DNA from: Onthophagus taurus
Lineage: Eukaryota; Arthropoda; Insecta; Coleoptera; Scarabaeidae
DNA length: 64,000 nucleotides
Assembly: GCF_036711975.1 (NCBI RefSeq)
Contig: NC_091976.1
Coordinates: 29,264,001 to 29,328,000 of the forward strand
Reading direction: 5' to 3'
Position 1 is the stretch's first letter. Each line of letters opens with the position of its first letter. Under the pieces are notes generated by a model. It saw nothing but the letters and a program-made list of their open reading frames with translations, did no database searches and had not been told where the DNA came from. Positions 48,535 to 59,254 of this stretch are shown one piece after another. The translations under genes and the position numbers were made by a program.

Positions 48535-50131
48535 AAACTAGTTTTGGAAGAATTTAATTAATCTTAAATAGTTGTACTAAAATTTAATTTGCATCACTTT
48601 AATGTTAACTAAATATAACTACATCAGTGTGATTGTTTAACAAACAAGCGGGACGATGACAAATCCTTGGGAGTTTGTATTCGTTGTTCTTGGACTTTTC
48701 GAAAGTTTCTCGTTTAAGTTGAAAGTCTGAGAGAAAAGTAACTTTACAATCCGTGGTCTGTAACGTTCAGGAAGTTAGTACATCGACGTAGCTTTTCTCT
48801 TGGTCTTAAGGAAATTTGTCCACGTCAGCCTATAGACAATGTTGGCTCGGAGCCTGCATCGTCTCGGTGCTAACAAATTCCCGATGGGATGGGATAAAGG
48901 CCAGAAATCCATCCGGAGCCAGGAACGGAAAAGGGCAATCGGCCCTCGGTCCAAAAATCCGTTTTGATATTTTATGAGGGCCGCGTCTCCCGGCGTAGAT
49001 TATTTATCGTGCGGGTTCTTTTCAGACAAAATGCCCTAGGTTATAACACGTCCGGTGGTAACACCGCGTGATCGATAGCGTTGCGTTCGTGTGTCTTTCC
49101 ATTCACGGAGATGAAAGGACCCCTTTTCCGAAATTTACGTCTCGACCTGTTAGAGAAGATCGACGATTTACTACCTCGAAAGTGAAACAGATAACAATTG
49201 AAACGGTTCGACTTCGTATAATATCATAAAATAAAGTTTAAATCTATTTATAGGTATCTAATATTTGTTTGAATAGAACGAGGATTCTTGAAGAGAAGTG
49301 CAAGCTTAAGGTTCTAATCCAGTACCACACCCGCATTTCATCCTGCCTCAATTTCCTCGCGTCCAAAAGTTTATTGCTGACTCCGTTGCGGCGCCTCGTT
49401 ATGCCTCGGTTGCGCTTGTTGGCTCAAAAGAACCTGAAGACCTGATGGAAATAGTTCCGCGAACTCAGTTTCGAAGGCAGCGCGCAATCGGTTCCCATAA
49501 AAAGAGGGTTATCAGCGGCGGAGTAGGTGTTTTCGGGCGAGTTTTAAATTAGACCGAAGCCTCGTCATTGTTTTGTGGGTACCTGAGTCTGGGGAAAGCA
49601 ATTTTACCCTCGAATCCCGGAAAATTTGCCTCGAGAAGCAACGTTGTATCGTGTCGGTAACGAATTTTCTATTTCTAACCGACCCTTTTCCAACCCAACA
49701 CGGAAATTTAATCCGTTTTGCTAAATTAAAGGTTTAATGAAGTTAAATTAAGAGACTAGAATTTATAGGGAGTTTATTTTCTTTAATTTCGTCAATTTTC
49801 GACAAGTAACACGTCCCTGCTGTGATTCTAAACGTGAATAACATTAGGTACAATTCAGTCGACACGTGTACTGAATTATTCACCGCATCCCGAGAGTAAC
49901 AGCGGCTTCTTGTATCACATCCCTTGGGAATGCGGGTCGCTTGTCTCCAAGCTCGTAATTCCCGCTTTCCAGTCTTGCAAGGGATTTTATGCGATTCCTC
50001 CAGTTATAAAGATGTCCATCGCTCGATAACATCGACACCTTATTGCTGGATCCTTTTCCCCGGGATACATTGAAAACTATTTACTCTAAATCAATGTGGG
50101 ACTAAATCAACTAAATAATTAACAGGTAGCA
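48535..50131. other. No supported gene; GC-richer single-copy region
   Basis: The region downstream of the odorant receptor. 48640-50060 is notably richer in GC and CG than the satellites on either side. No coding frame with a known domain, and no clear AATAAA for the receptor gene close to its stop. Confidence 0.45.
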
Positions 50132-53100
50132 TTATTTAGTCCCTTGTAAATTTTCGTTGTAAATGGTTTGCATAAAAGCATGAACCGAAACCGATGTTTT
50201 TATGACCTAAAAGTATCATAATAAAATCACCTAATAATAAATAAAATTCAAACATTTTCTAACCGACATAAATATTCGCAAATTTAAATCCCAAATTCCT
50301 CCGATGCTTAATTTATTCTCTTGCTGTTGTGAAATTTGAATTACCATTATCATTCCTTTTCTCAATTTCGGTTGATTACTCAAATACCAAGTTGATTCAT
50401 AAAGTGATTTACCAACGTTTTCAGCCTAAAACACTCAATTTTATTATATGCTCATTTTTATATTAATTGTTATTAATGTTGTTACCTGATACGACATTTC
50501 TTGCCCAATTACGCAATAAATGTATAATTGAAAATTATAAGATATCAAATACGGGATGTATCGATATAATTTATCTCCAGAAGGGGGAAAACTAAATGAA
50601 TCGATTAAATTAATTAATTAATTGAAAATAAATAAATATTTACCCATCCATATTCATAAAAAATATTCCAAAAACTATCGTTGCTGAAATTGTTGAAACG
50701 TGATTAAGTACTTGAAGGGAATAAACGTTGTTTAAATCTTTGATGCATCTAAAAAATTATTATACTATTAATATTAATAATATATAATATATTATATTTA
50801 CTTTTGACATGTTAAGATTAAAATACCAAATTTAAAAGAATCATATCTCAAAAACTAATTGAGATATCAAGATGATTTAAGAACTATTTTATAGCAAATT
50901 TAATCTAGTTTTAGCATACCAAAGATAATTATTTCGTTTCAATAAACCACAATGATACGATTTTTTTAATTCAACCCTAATTTTTGAGGTTATCTTGATA
51001 AAACTAAAATTTAAACATTTTTATCTCAAGAACGAATTCAGATATTATCATGAAATAAAAACCATTTTAAAGCAAATTTAATTAATAATTAATGATATAA
51101 AAATCATATCTTCGTTCCTAGAAATTTCGATATTATGATTATTGAAATTAATTCCTCCATATTCAATTTTGACATATTGAGTTCATAAATACCAAATTTA
51201 AAAGAATCATATCTCATAAACTAATTGAGATATCAAGATGATTTAAGAACTAGCTTATAGCAAATTTAATCTAGTTGTAGCATACCAAAAATAATTATTT
51301 CGTTTCAATAAATCACAATGATACGATTTTTTTAATTCAACCCTAATTTTTGAGGTTATCTCGATAAAACTAAAATTTAAACATTTTTATCTCAAAAACG
51401 AATTGAGATATTATCATGAAATAAAAACCATTTTAAAGCAAATTTAATTAATAATTAATGATATAAAAATAATATCTTCGTTCCTAGAAATTTTGATATT
51501 ATGATTATTTAAATTAATTCCTCCATGTTCAATTTTGACATATTGAGTTCATAAATACCAAATTTAAAAGAATCATATCTCAAAAACTAACTGAGATATC
51601 AAGATGATTTAAAAACTAGCTTATAGAAAATTTAATCTAGTTTTAGCATACCAAAAATAATTATTTCGTTTCAATAAACCACAATGATACGATTTTTTTA
51701 ATTCAACCCTAATTTTTGAGGTTATCTCGATAAAACTAAAATTTAAACATTTTTATCTCAAAAACGAATTGAGATATTATCATGAAATAAAAACCATTTT
51801 AAAGCAAATTTAATTAATAATTAATGATATAAAAATCATATCTTTATTCTTAGAAATTTCGATATTATGATTATTTAAGTTAATTTCTGCAAATTCAATT
51901 TTGACATATTGAGTTCATAAATACCAAATTTAAAAGAGTCATATCTGCTAAACTAATTGAGATATCAAGATGATTTAAGAACTATTTTATAGCAAATTTA
52001 ATCTAGTTTTAACATACCGAAAATAAATATTTCGTTTCAATAAACCACAATGATACGATTTTTTTAATTCAACCCTAATTTTTGAGGTTATCTCGATAAA
52101 ACTAAAATTTAAACATTTTTATCTCATGAACGAATTAAAATATTATCATGAAATAAAAACCATTTTAAAGCAAATTTAATTAATATTTAATGAGCTAAAA
52201 ATCATATCTTCATTCCTATAAATTTCGATGGTATGATTATTTAAATTAATGCACTTTTGACATGTTGAGTTCATAAATACCTAATTTAAAAGAATCATAT
52301 CTCATAAACTAATTGAGATATCAAGATGATTTAAGAACTATTTTATAGCAAATTTAATCTAGTTTTAGCACACCAAAGATAATTATTTCGTTTCAATAAA
52401 CCACAATGATACGATTTTTTTAATTCAACCCTAATTTTTGAGGTTATCTCGATAAAACTAAAATTTAAACGTTTTTATCTCGAGAACGAATTGAGATATT
52501 ACCATGAAATAAAAACCATTTTAAAGCAAATTTAATTAATAATTAATGATATAAAAATCATATCTTCGTTCCTATAAATTTTGATGTTATGATTATTTAA
52601 GTTAATTTCTGCATATTCAATTTTGACATATTGAGTTCATAAATACCAAATTTAAAAGTCATATCTGCTAAACTAATTGAGATATCAAGATGATTTAAAA
52701 ACTAGCTTATAGCAAATTTAATCTAGTTTTAGCATACCAAAAATAATTATTTCCTTTCAATAAACCACAATGATACGATTTTTTTAATTCAACCCTAATT
52801 TTTGAGGTTATCTCGATAAAACTAAAATTTAAACATTTTTATCTCAAAAACGAATTGAGATATTATCATGAAATAAAAACCATTTTAAAGCAAATTTAAT
52901 TAATAATTAATGATATAAAAATCATATCTTTATTCTTAGAAATTTCGATATTATGATTATTTAAGTTAATTTCTGCAAATTCAATTTTGACATATTGAGT
53001 TCATAAATACCAAATTTAAAAGAGTCATATCTGCTAAACTAATTGAGATATCAAGATGATTTAAGAACTATTTTATAGCAAATTTAATCTAGTTTTAACA

Positions 53101-56100
53101 TACCAAAAATAAATATTTCGTTTCAATAAACCACAATGATACGATTTTTTTAATTCAACCCTAATTTTTGAGGTTATCTCGATAAAACTAAAATTTAAAC
53201 ATTTTTATCTCATGAACGAATTAAAATATTATCATGAAATAAAAACCATTTTAAAGCAAATTTAATTAATATTTAATGAGCTAAAAATCATATCTTCATT
53301 CCTATAAATTTCGATGGTATGATTATTTAAATTAATGCACTTTTGACATGTTGAGTTCATAAATACCAAATTTAAAAGAGTCATATCTGCTAAACTAATT
53401 GAGATATCAAGATGATTTAAAAACTAGCTTATAGCAAATTTAATCTAGTTTTAGCATACCAAAAATAATTATTTCGTTTCAATAAACCACAATGATACGA
53501 TTTTTTTAATTCAACCCTAATTTTTGAGGTTATCTCGATAAAACTAAAATTTAAACATTTTTATCTCAAAAACGAATTGAGATATTATCAGGAAATAAAA
53601 ACCATTTTAAAGCAAATTTAATTAATAATTAATGATATAAAAATCATATCTTCATTCTTAGAAATTTCGATATTATGATTATTTAAATTAATTTCTGCAT
53701 ATTCAATTTTGATATATTGAGTTCATAAATACCAAATTTAAAAGAATCATATCTCAAAAACTAACTGAGATATCAAGATGATTTAAGAACTAGCTTATAG
53801 CAAATTTAATCTAGTTTTAGTATGCCAAAGATAATTATTTCGTTTCAATAAACCGCAATGATACGATTTTTTTAATTCAACCCTAATTTTTGAGGTTATC
53901 TCGATAAAACTAAAATTTAAACATATTTATCTCAAGAACGAATTGAGATATTACCATGAAATAAAAACCATTTTAAAGCAAATTTAATTAATATTTAATG
54001 ATATAAAAATCATATCTTCGTTCCTAGAAATTTCGATATTATGATTATTGAAATTAATTCCTCCATATTCAATTTTGACATATTGAGTTCATAAATACCA
54101 AATTAAAAAGAATCATATCTCAAAAACTAATTGAGATATCAAGATGATTTAAAAACTAGCTTATAGCAAATTTAATCTAGTTTTAGCATACCAAAAATAA
54201 TTATTTCGTTTCAATAAACCACAATGATACGATTTTTTTAATTCAACCCTAATTTTTGAGGTTATCTCGATAAAACTAAAATTTAAACATTTTTATCTCA
54301 AAAACGAATTGAGATATTATCAGGAAATAAAAACCATTTTAAAGCAAATTTAATTAATAATTAATGATATAAAAATCATATCTTCATTCTTAGAAATTTC
54401 GATATTATGATTATTTAAATTAATTTCTGCATATTCAATTTTGACATATTGAGTTAATAAATACCAAATTTAAAAGAGTCATATCTGCTAAACTAATTGA
54501 GATATCAAGATGATTTAACAACTATCTTATAGCAAATTTAATCCAGTTTTAGCATGCCAAAAATAATTATTTCATTTCAATAAACCACAATGATACGATT
54601 TTTTTAATTCAACCCTAATTTTTGAGGTTATCTCGATAAAACTAAAATTTAAACATTTTTATCTCAAAAACGAATTGAGATATTATCATGAAATAAAAAC
54701 CATTTTAAAGCAAATTTAACTAATAATTAATGATATAAAAATTATATCTTCGTTCCTAGAAATTTCGATATTATGATTATTTAAATTAATTTTTGCATAT
54801 TCAATTTTGACATATTGAGTTCATAAATACTAAATTTAAAAGAATCATATCTCAAAAACTAATTGAGATATCAAGATGGTTTAAGAACTATCTTATAGCA
54901 AATTTTATCTAGTTTTAGTATACCAAAAATAATTATTTTGTTTCAATAAACCACAATGATACGATTTTTTTAATTCAACCCTAATTTTTGAGGTTGTCTC
55001 GATAAAACTAAAATTTAAACATTTTTATCTCAAAAACGAATTGAGATATTATCATGAAATAAAAACCATTTTAAAGCAAATTTAACTAATAATTAATGAT
55101 ATAAAAATTATATCTTCGCTCCTAGAAATTTCAATATTATGATTATTTAAATTAATTTCTGCATATTCAACATATTGAGTTCATAAATTCTAAATTTAAA
55201 AGAATCATATCTCACAATCTAATTGAGATATCAAGATGATTTAAGAACTATTTTATAGCAAATTTAATCTAGTTTTAGCATGCCAAAAATTATTATTTTG
55301 TTTCTATAAACCACAATAATACGATTTTTTTAATTCAACTTTAACCGTTATTATTAAATCCGGTATATCGAGATTTTACTGAAAAAAAGAATTTGTATCA
55401 ACTTACCGTAACAAAAAATTGTGGTGTTTAACAAGTTTAAAAAATTCTGTTAAAATATTAGGATCGTCTTGATTACTATCTTCCAAAACTCGAAGATTAT
55501 TAAATCCAAATTTGATTTTTTCCAACTCGCAATAAATGTTAAACAAAAATGAGAAAAAAATGAAATCAAAAACGACCACGGCAAAAGCAAGAATGGCGAT
55601 GTACAAAGATTGAGCAACAATGATAGAAACGTAACAAAAATTTTCGTGGTAATCACAAGGAATATACCAAGCCGTTGCAAAGCTCCTAGATAATGTTAAT
55701 AAAGGTTTGCTTATGTATGTAATTGTTGTTATCCAAATAGTAGCTCGATACGCAATAAAGGTTCTTTTAAAACTTGCTTGATAAGTTTGTATTTTCAATT
55801 CAAGTTCGCTTCCGTAGATGTTATTTGGCCACATTTGATCCATTTTGGCAAAAAGTTTTTGGAACCGATCGTGGATGAGTATAACGGCAAATACCTTTAC
55901 AAGGACCTGTTGTCCGGCCGGAATCGCGTCTACGGAATCGGCCAAGGACTTGATTCCTTCGTACCTTACTATTACTCCGGCTACGTTCAGAATGTACATT
56001 ACGAGAAAGGTTGAGGAAAATACGAAAGCTCTGACGTAACCGAATCCACTTTTCCTAAAAGGATGCAACCCGATTAAATCGAGAGCGTAAAGCCCGGATT

Positions 56101-56122
56101 CCATAACAAAATCGTGAGGCAT
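50132..56122 (-). CDS. Odorant receptor (7tm_6), five exons, 387 aa
   Basis: Exons, 5' to 3' on the minus strand: 56122-55407, 50748-50644, 50591-50486, 50425-50264 and 50206-50132. All junctions are GT-AG with matching phases (2, 2, 0, 0), and the total of 1164 nt gives 387 aa plus TAA. Exon 1 (239 codons, the last one shared) holds the N-terminus and four membrane segments (about 32-53, 70-86, 121-143, 164-195) with the loop AWYIPCDYHENF before TM4. Exons 2-5 supply TM5 (LQVLNHVSTISATIVFGIFF), TM6 (YRYIPYLISYNFQLYIYCVIG) and TM7 running across the exon 4/5 junction (LNLRIFMS/VIKTSVSVHAFM). Length and layout are normal for an insect ligand-binding OR, which works as a cation channel with the co-receptor Orco in antennal neurons. 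Introns 2-4 are 52-60 bp; intron 1 is 4658 bp and mostly satellite D. No stop or frameshift, so it appears intact. Ligand unknown. Confidence 0.95.
50812..55345 (-). repeat. Satellite D array 2, inside the receptor intron 1
   Basis: About 12.5 units of satellite D on the strand opposite to array 1 (core TTTAAAGCAAATTTAATTAA and AACTAATTGAGATATCAAGA). It fills 50812-55345 of the 50749-55406 intron, leaving about 60 bp of unique sequence at each splice site. Larger blocks recur within it: a segment at about 51840-52260 reappears at about 52920-53340, one 1080-bp (three-unit) step away. Confidence 0.96.
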
Positions 56123-56815
56123 TGCGAACTAATTTACTTCTAACCCCCGCTTCAATAAAATTCCCACTTTTATATCCTTCATTATAACGTAAAATTATAA
56201 TGCAATTTCAAGTTAAATTTTAATCACTTCACCTAAAACGTCAAGTACCACAAACGGGTACGTATAATTAAAATTTTTCCTCAAACGCGTTTTGCATATT
56301 AGGTAGTAAAAGTTTTCAATATTTGATGTCGAAGTCGACTTGTGTTCACGACAGGTTTCAACTTTTCAACAATCAGCTACACGAGCTAATGCAAAACGGT
56401 TACCTATATTGGATATTGCACGGATCGATTTGAAACGAGCAAATTTTGAAACTAACACAACACCAGCTGTATATTTTAATTTCGTAGTTTAATTTAAACT
56501 CAACTAAACAAAATTGTAAATACGCACAAAAAAAGCAACGTGGTTCTGTATTATTTTATATATTCTTTTTTATAGTTTAGTTGTGATTTTAGCTATATTG
56601 CAAATATTTGTTAGTAATTTAGAGATTCATCGATCGTATGCAAATATACACGGTATTAGGCGGTATACATGTATTATTAGGAATGTATGCTTATACTATT
56701 AGGAACTTGTTTGTTTACTTAATTAATTTGTTAATATGAAAGATTTATGCAAAATATGTGAGAACAGGTTGTAACAGTAGCAATAACCTTAGAACACGTA
56801 AGGTGTTGCGTACAT
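56123..56815. other. Upstream region of the odorant receptor; no gene seen
   Basis: AT-rich, single-copy. It should contain the promoter of the receptor on the minus strand. I could not identify a convincing TATA box or regulatory motif. Confidence 0.4.
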
Positions 56816-56817
56816 AA

Positions 56818-56872
56818 CACTAGATATAGAACTAGAAACATTCGGGTTTAGCCATGCGTCTCTCAAGTGACT
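56818..56872. repeat. Isolated satellite A fragment
   Basis: A single half-monomer (CACTAGATATAGAACTAGAA, CATTCGGGTTTAGCC, GCGTCTCTCAAG) more than 40 kb from the main array, showing that satellite A disperses as small pieces. Confidence 0.8.
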
Positions 56873-56939
56873 GCTACATCCATTGTTGTTTTGTAGCCCA
56901 CTACGGGTTGGTTGCCCGCTCTCTACGTCACACTATTTG

Positions 56940-57107
56940 CCACGCCCAGTTAACTGTCATTGCGTTCTATGCGTTTGCTGTGTGTTTTTAGAGGTTTTAT
57001 GATACACATTTGATTTACTTTTGAAATTAATATGAATACATCTAGGATAGAACTTCTAAAAATACACAGCAAACGCATAGAACACAATAACAGCTGATTG
57101 GGCGTGG
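56940..57107. mobile_element. 168-bp foldback element
   Basis: Two inverted arms of about 55-58 bp (56940-56994 and 57050-57107; outer end CCACGCCCA, inner block TTCTATGCGTTTGCTGTGT) with a few mismatches around a loop of about 55 bp. No coding capacity. A small foldback-type MITE or a hairpin-forming repeat; target duplication unclear. Confidence 0.75.
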
Positions 57108-57432
57108 AAAATGCTGTTAGATTCTACTATCCTTGCGACAAAGTAATTAGGTACGCTCTGGTTTCTATGGAAATATATTTTTGTATATTGCATGTTAAGG
57201 AAGTTCACTGTAAATCTTCTGACAACGTTATGACAACATTATTTCAACGTCAGATGATAGCTGAATAACTTTCGAGATTAAGAACATTAAGATTGGAACT
57301 CCAACGTGCATTTTGTACTGATACTCATCATCTACTGCCCTCCGTAGATTAGATAAACCTGATTCCTGATTCAGTAGAAGCATCTTATCAATTTCTAGGT
57401 CTGACCATTTCTCGTCTGACCATTTCTAGGTC

Positions 57433-58625
57433 CAGAAAAGGAAGCTCTAGCCGACACCTGGGCTTCCGAACGTCTTGAACAGTTTCTGATTGATACAGAA
57501 TTCTTAATTCTAACCGACCACAAACCACTGATTGTATTATTGGCAACAAAGGAGATCAGCAAGTTATCAAATCGACTTCAAAGATTCCGAATGCGGTTAC
57601 TTAAATTTAATTATCGAATTGAGTATGGTCCAGGAAAATCATTCCATGTACCAGATGCCTTATCCAGAGCCCCACTTCAACAAGGAACAACAGACCTGGA
57701 TGCTCTGTTAATGGATGAAGTATATATCAGCTCAGTAATAAAAGAGGTTGATGGGTTTGTCCTGAAAGAACGATCGGAGAAGAATAAGATAAGGAGATGG
57801 AAAAAGAAAACATTAAAACCTATTGATAAAGAAATATTAATCTATAAAGACCGATTGGTAATACCAAAAACCCTAAGAAAGAGATGCTTAAACCTATTAG
57901 ATGACAGACATTTTGAGATGGGTAAATGCAAAGTCAGAGTGAAACAAAGTTTATGGTGGCCTGGAGTTTATGGTGACCTTGTTGGAGTAGAATTGGCCGA
58001 TTACAAAAATCGCACATATGTAGTAATTCAGGATTATTATTCAAAATACCCTGAGGTGAGAAAACTAATCATCTACAAAGAGTAGAGACATAATTGAAGT
58101 AATGAAAGATGTATTTGCCCGACATGACATACCGGATGTTGTAAGATCCGATAATGGTCCACAAGTCAACTGGCAATTTGCAGAAAAGTATGGATTCAAG
58201 TGGACATCATCCAAACATTAAAGACAATTTTAAAAGGAACCCAGAAGATCCCTATTTAGGTTTTTTGGCGTATCGCAACTCAACATTGACTTCTCTAGAA
58301 CAGCTGTTGTTTGGACGACCGTGTCGCAGCCGTGTCGCAAGCATGTTGTTTACCCAATCATGACCAAATAAGAAAAAACCTGGAAGAAGAGAAAAGAAAA
58401 CAAAAATATAATTATGATCGACGACATAGAATAATGGAAAGGGAAGATTATAAGATCGGCGACAGAGTGTGGATTATAGACAGGAAAAGAGAAGATAAAC
58501 CAAGATCTTATACGGTAGAGCCTGATGGTGAAAAAGAAATAAGACGTAACCCAAAACATTTAACGAAACTACCCAAAGCAAGAGAAGACGATAAACAAGA
58601 GGAAGTTTTTAAGATAAGCCTTTAA
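57433..58625 (+). pseudogene. Ty3/gypsy pol remnant (RNase H, integrase)
   Basis: From 57433 the frame reads an RNase H end (EKEALADTW, LTDHKPL, RLQRFRMRLLKFNYRIEYGPGK, VPDALSR). It continues with an integrase zinc-finger-like segment (HFEMGKCKVRVKQSLWWPGV) and the start of the integrase core (ELADYKNRTYVVIQDYYSKYPEV) to a stop at 58085. A shifted frame resumes with DIIEVMKDVFARHDIPDVV and RSDNGPQ. The next preserved parts are DPYLGFLAYRNSTLTSLEQLLFGRP and the basic tail to 58625 (YNYDRRHR, KIGDRVWI). Deletions, frameshifts and stops show it is dead. Gag, protease, RT and LTRs were not found, so this is the 3' half of an insect gypsy-type element; no env-like frame is present. Confidence 0.9.
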
Positions 58626-59252
58626 CCGAAAATACAAGAAGTACAAGAAACAGTAGATGTAGTGTAGTTAGTATTATGGGTTGGCAACATTGGGGGTTGA
58701 CAGTTATAAGGTTATGAAAAAGAAGACTTGTAACGGTTTTATGCAGTGTAAAAACGATTCGGGTGGAAAATTTCAACCTCGCATTTATGCGAGACATTAT
58801 CTGGTGCAACGAGCATCACTCAGACAACCCAGATGCAGTTGAAAAGTTTTCCTGCATTCATCGCAGCGGTGCAAGTCTCCATACTTTTTATGGTCCTCCA
58901 TAGCGAACCCAGCATTATGATCTTTTATCTATAAAGTAGACTGTTAGACCATAATCAACGTATTTATACCCAGAAAAAGTTTGTGATGAAAACTTCAATT
59001 TAGTCATTCATCAGTTTCACGATACGTGAAACACATCTTGTGCCTTTCTTTGATCAACCATGAAATGAAATTATCTTATATGGTAATGTAATGATTTTCT
59101 ACTACTTTACAGATTAATATTCATGAATATTAATTAATTGTACACTGTGTTAATTAATTATCGTACCCGACGTCATCATTGCGAGTATGCAACCAATATT
59201 ACAGAATTGGTATTGCAATAATCAAATCGCGTATTGTGTTGCATACTATATA
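58626..59252. other. No supported gene; possible gypsy 3' region
   Basis: Follows the pol remnant and contains a purine-rich ATTGGGGGTTG near 58690, which could be an old polypurine tract, but no LTR pair was recognised. Confidence 0.35.
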
Positions 59253-59254
59253 TA

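Noticed and set aside
55778..56039. Plus-strand frames over the odorant receptor exon
   Set aside because: Antisense shadows of receptor exon 1.
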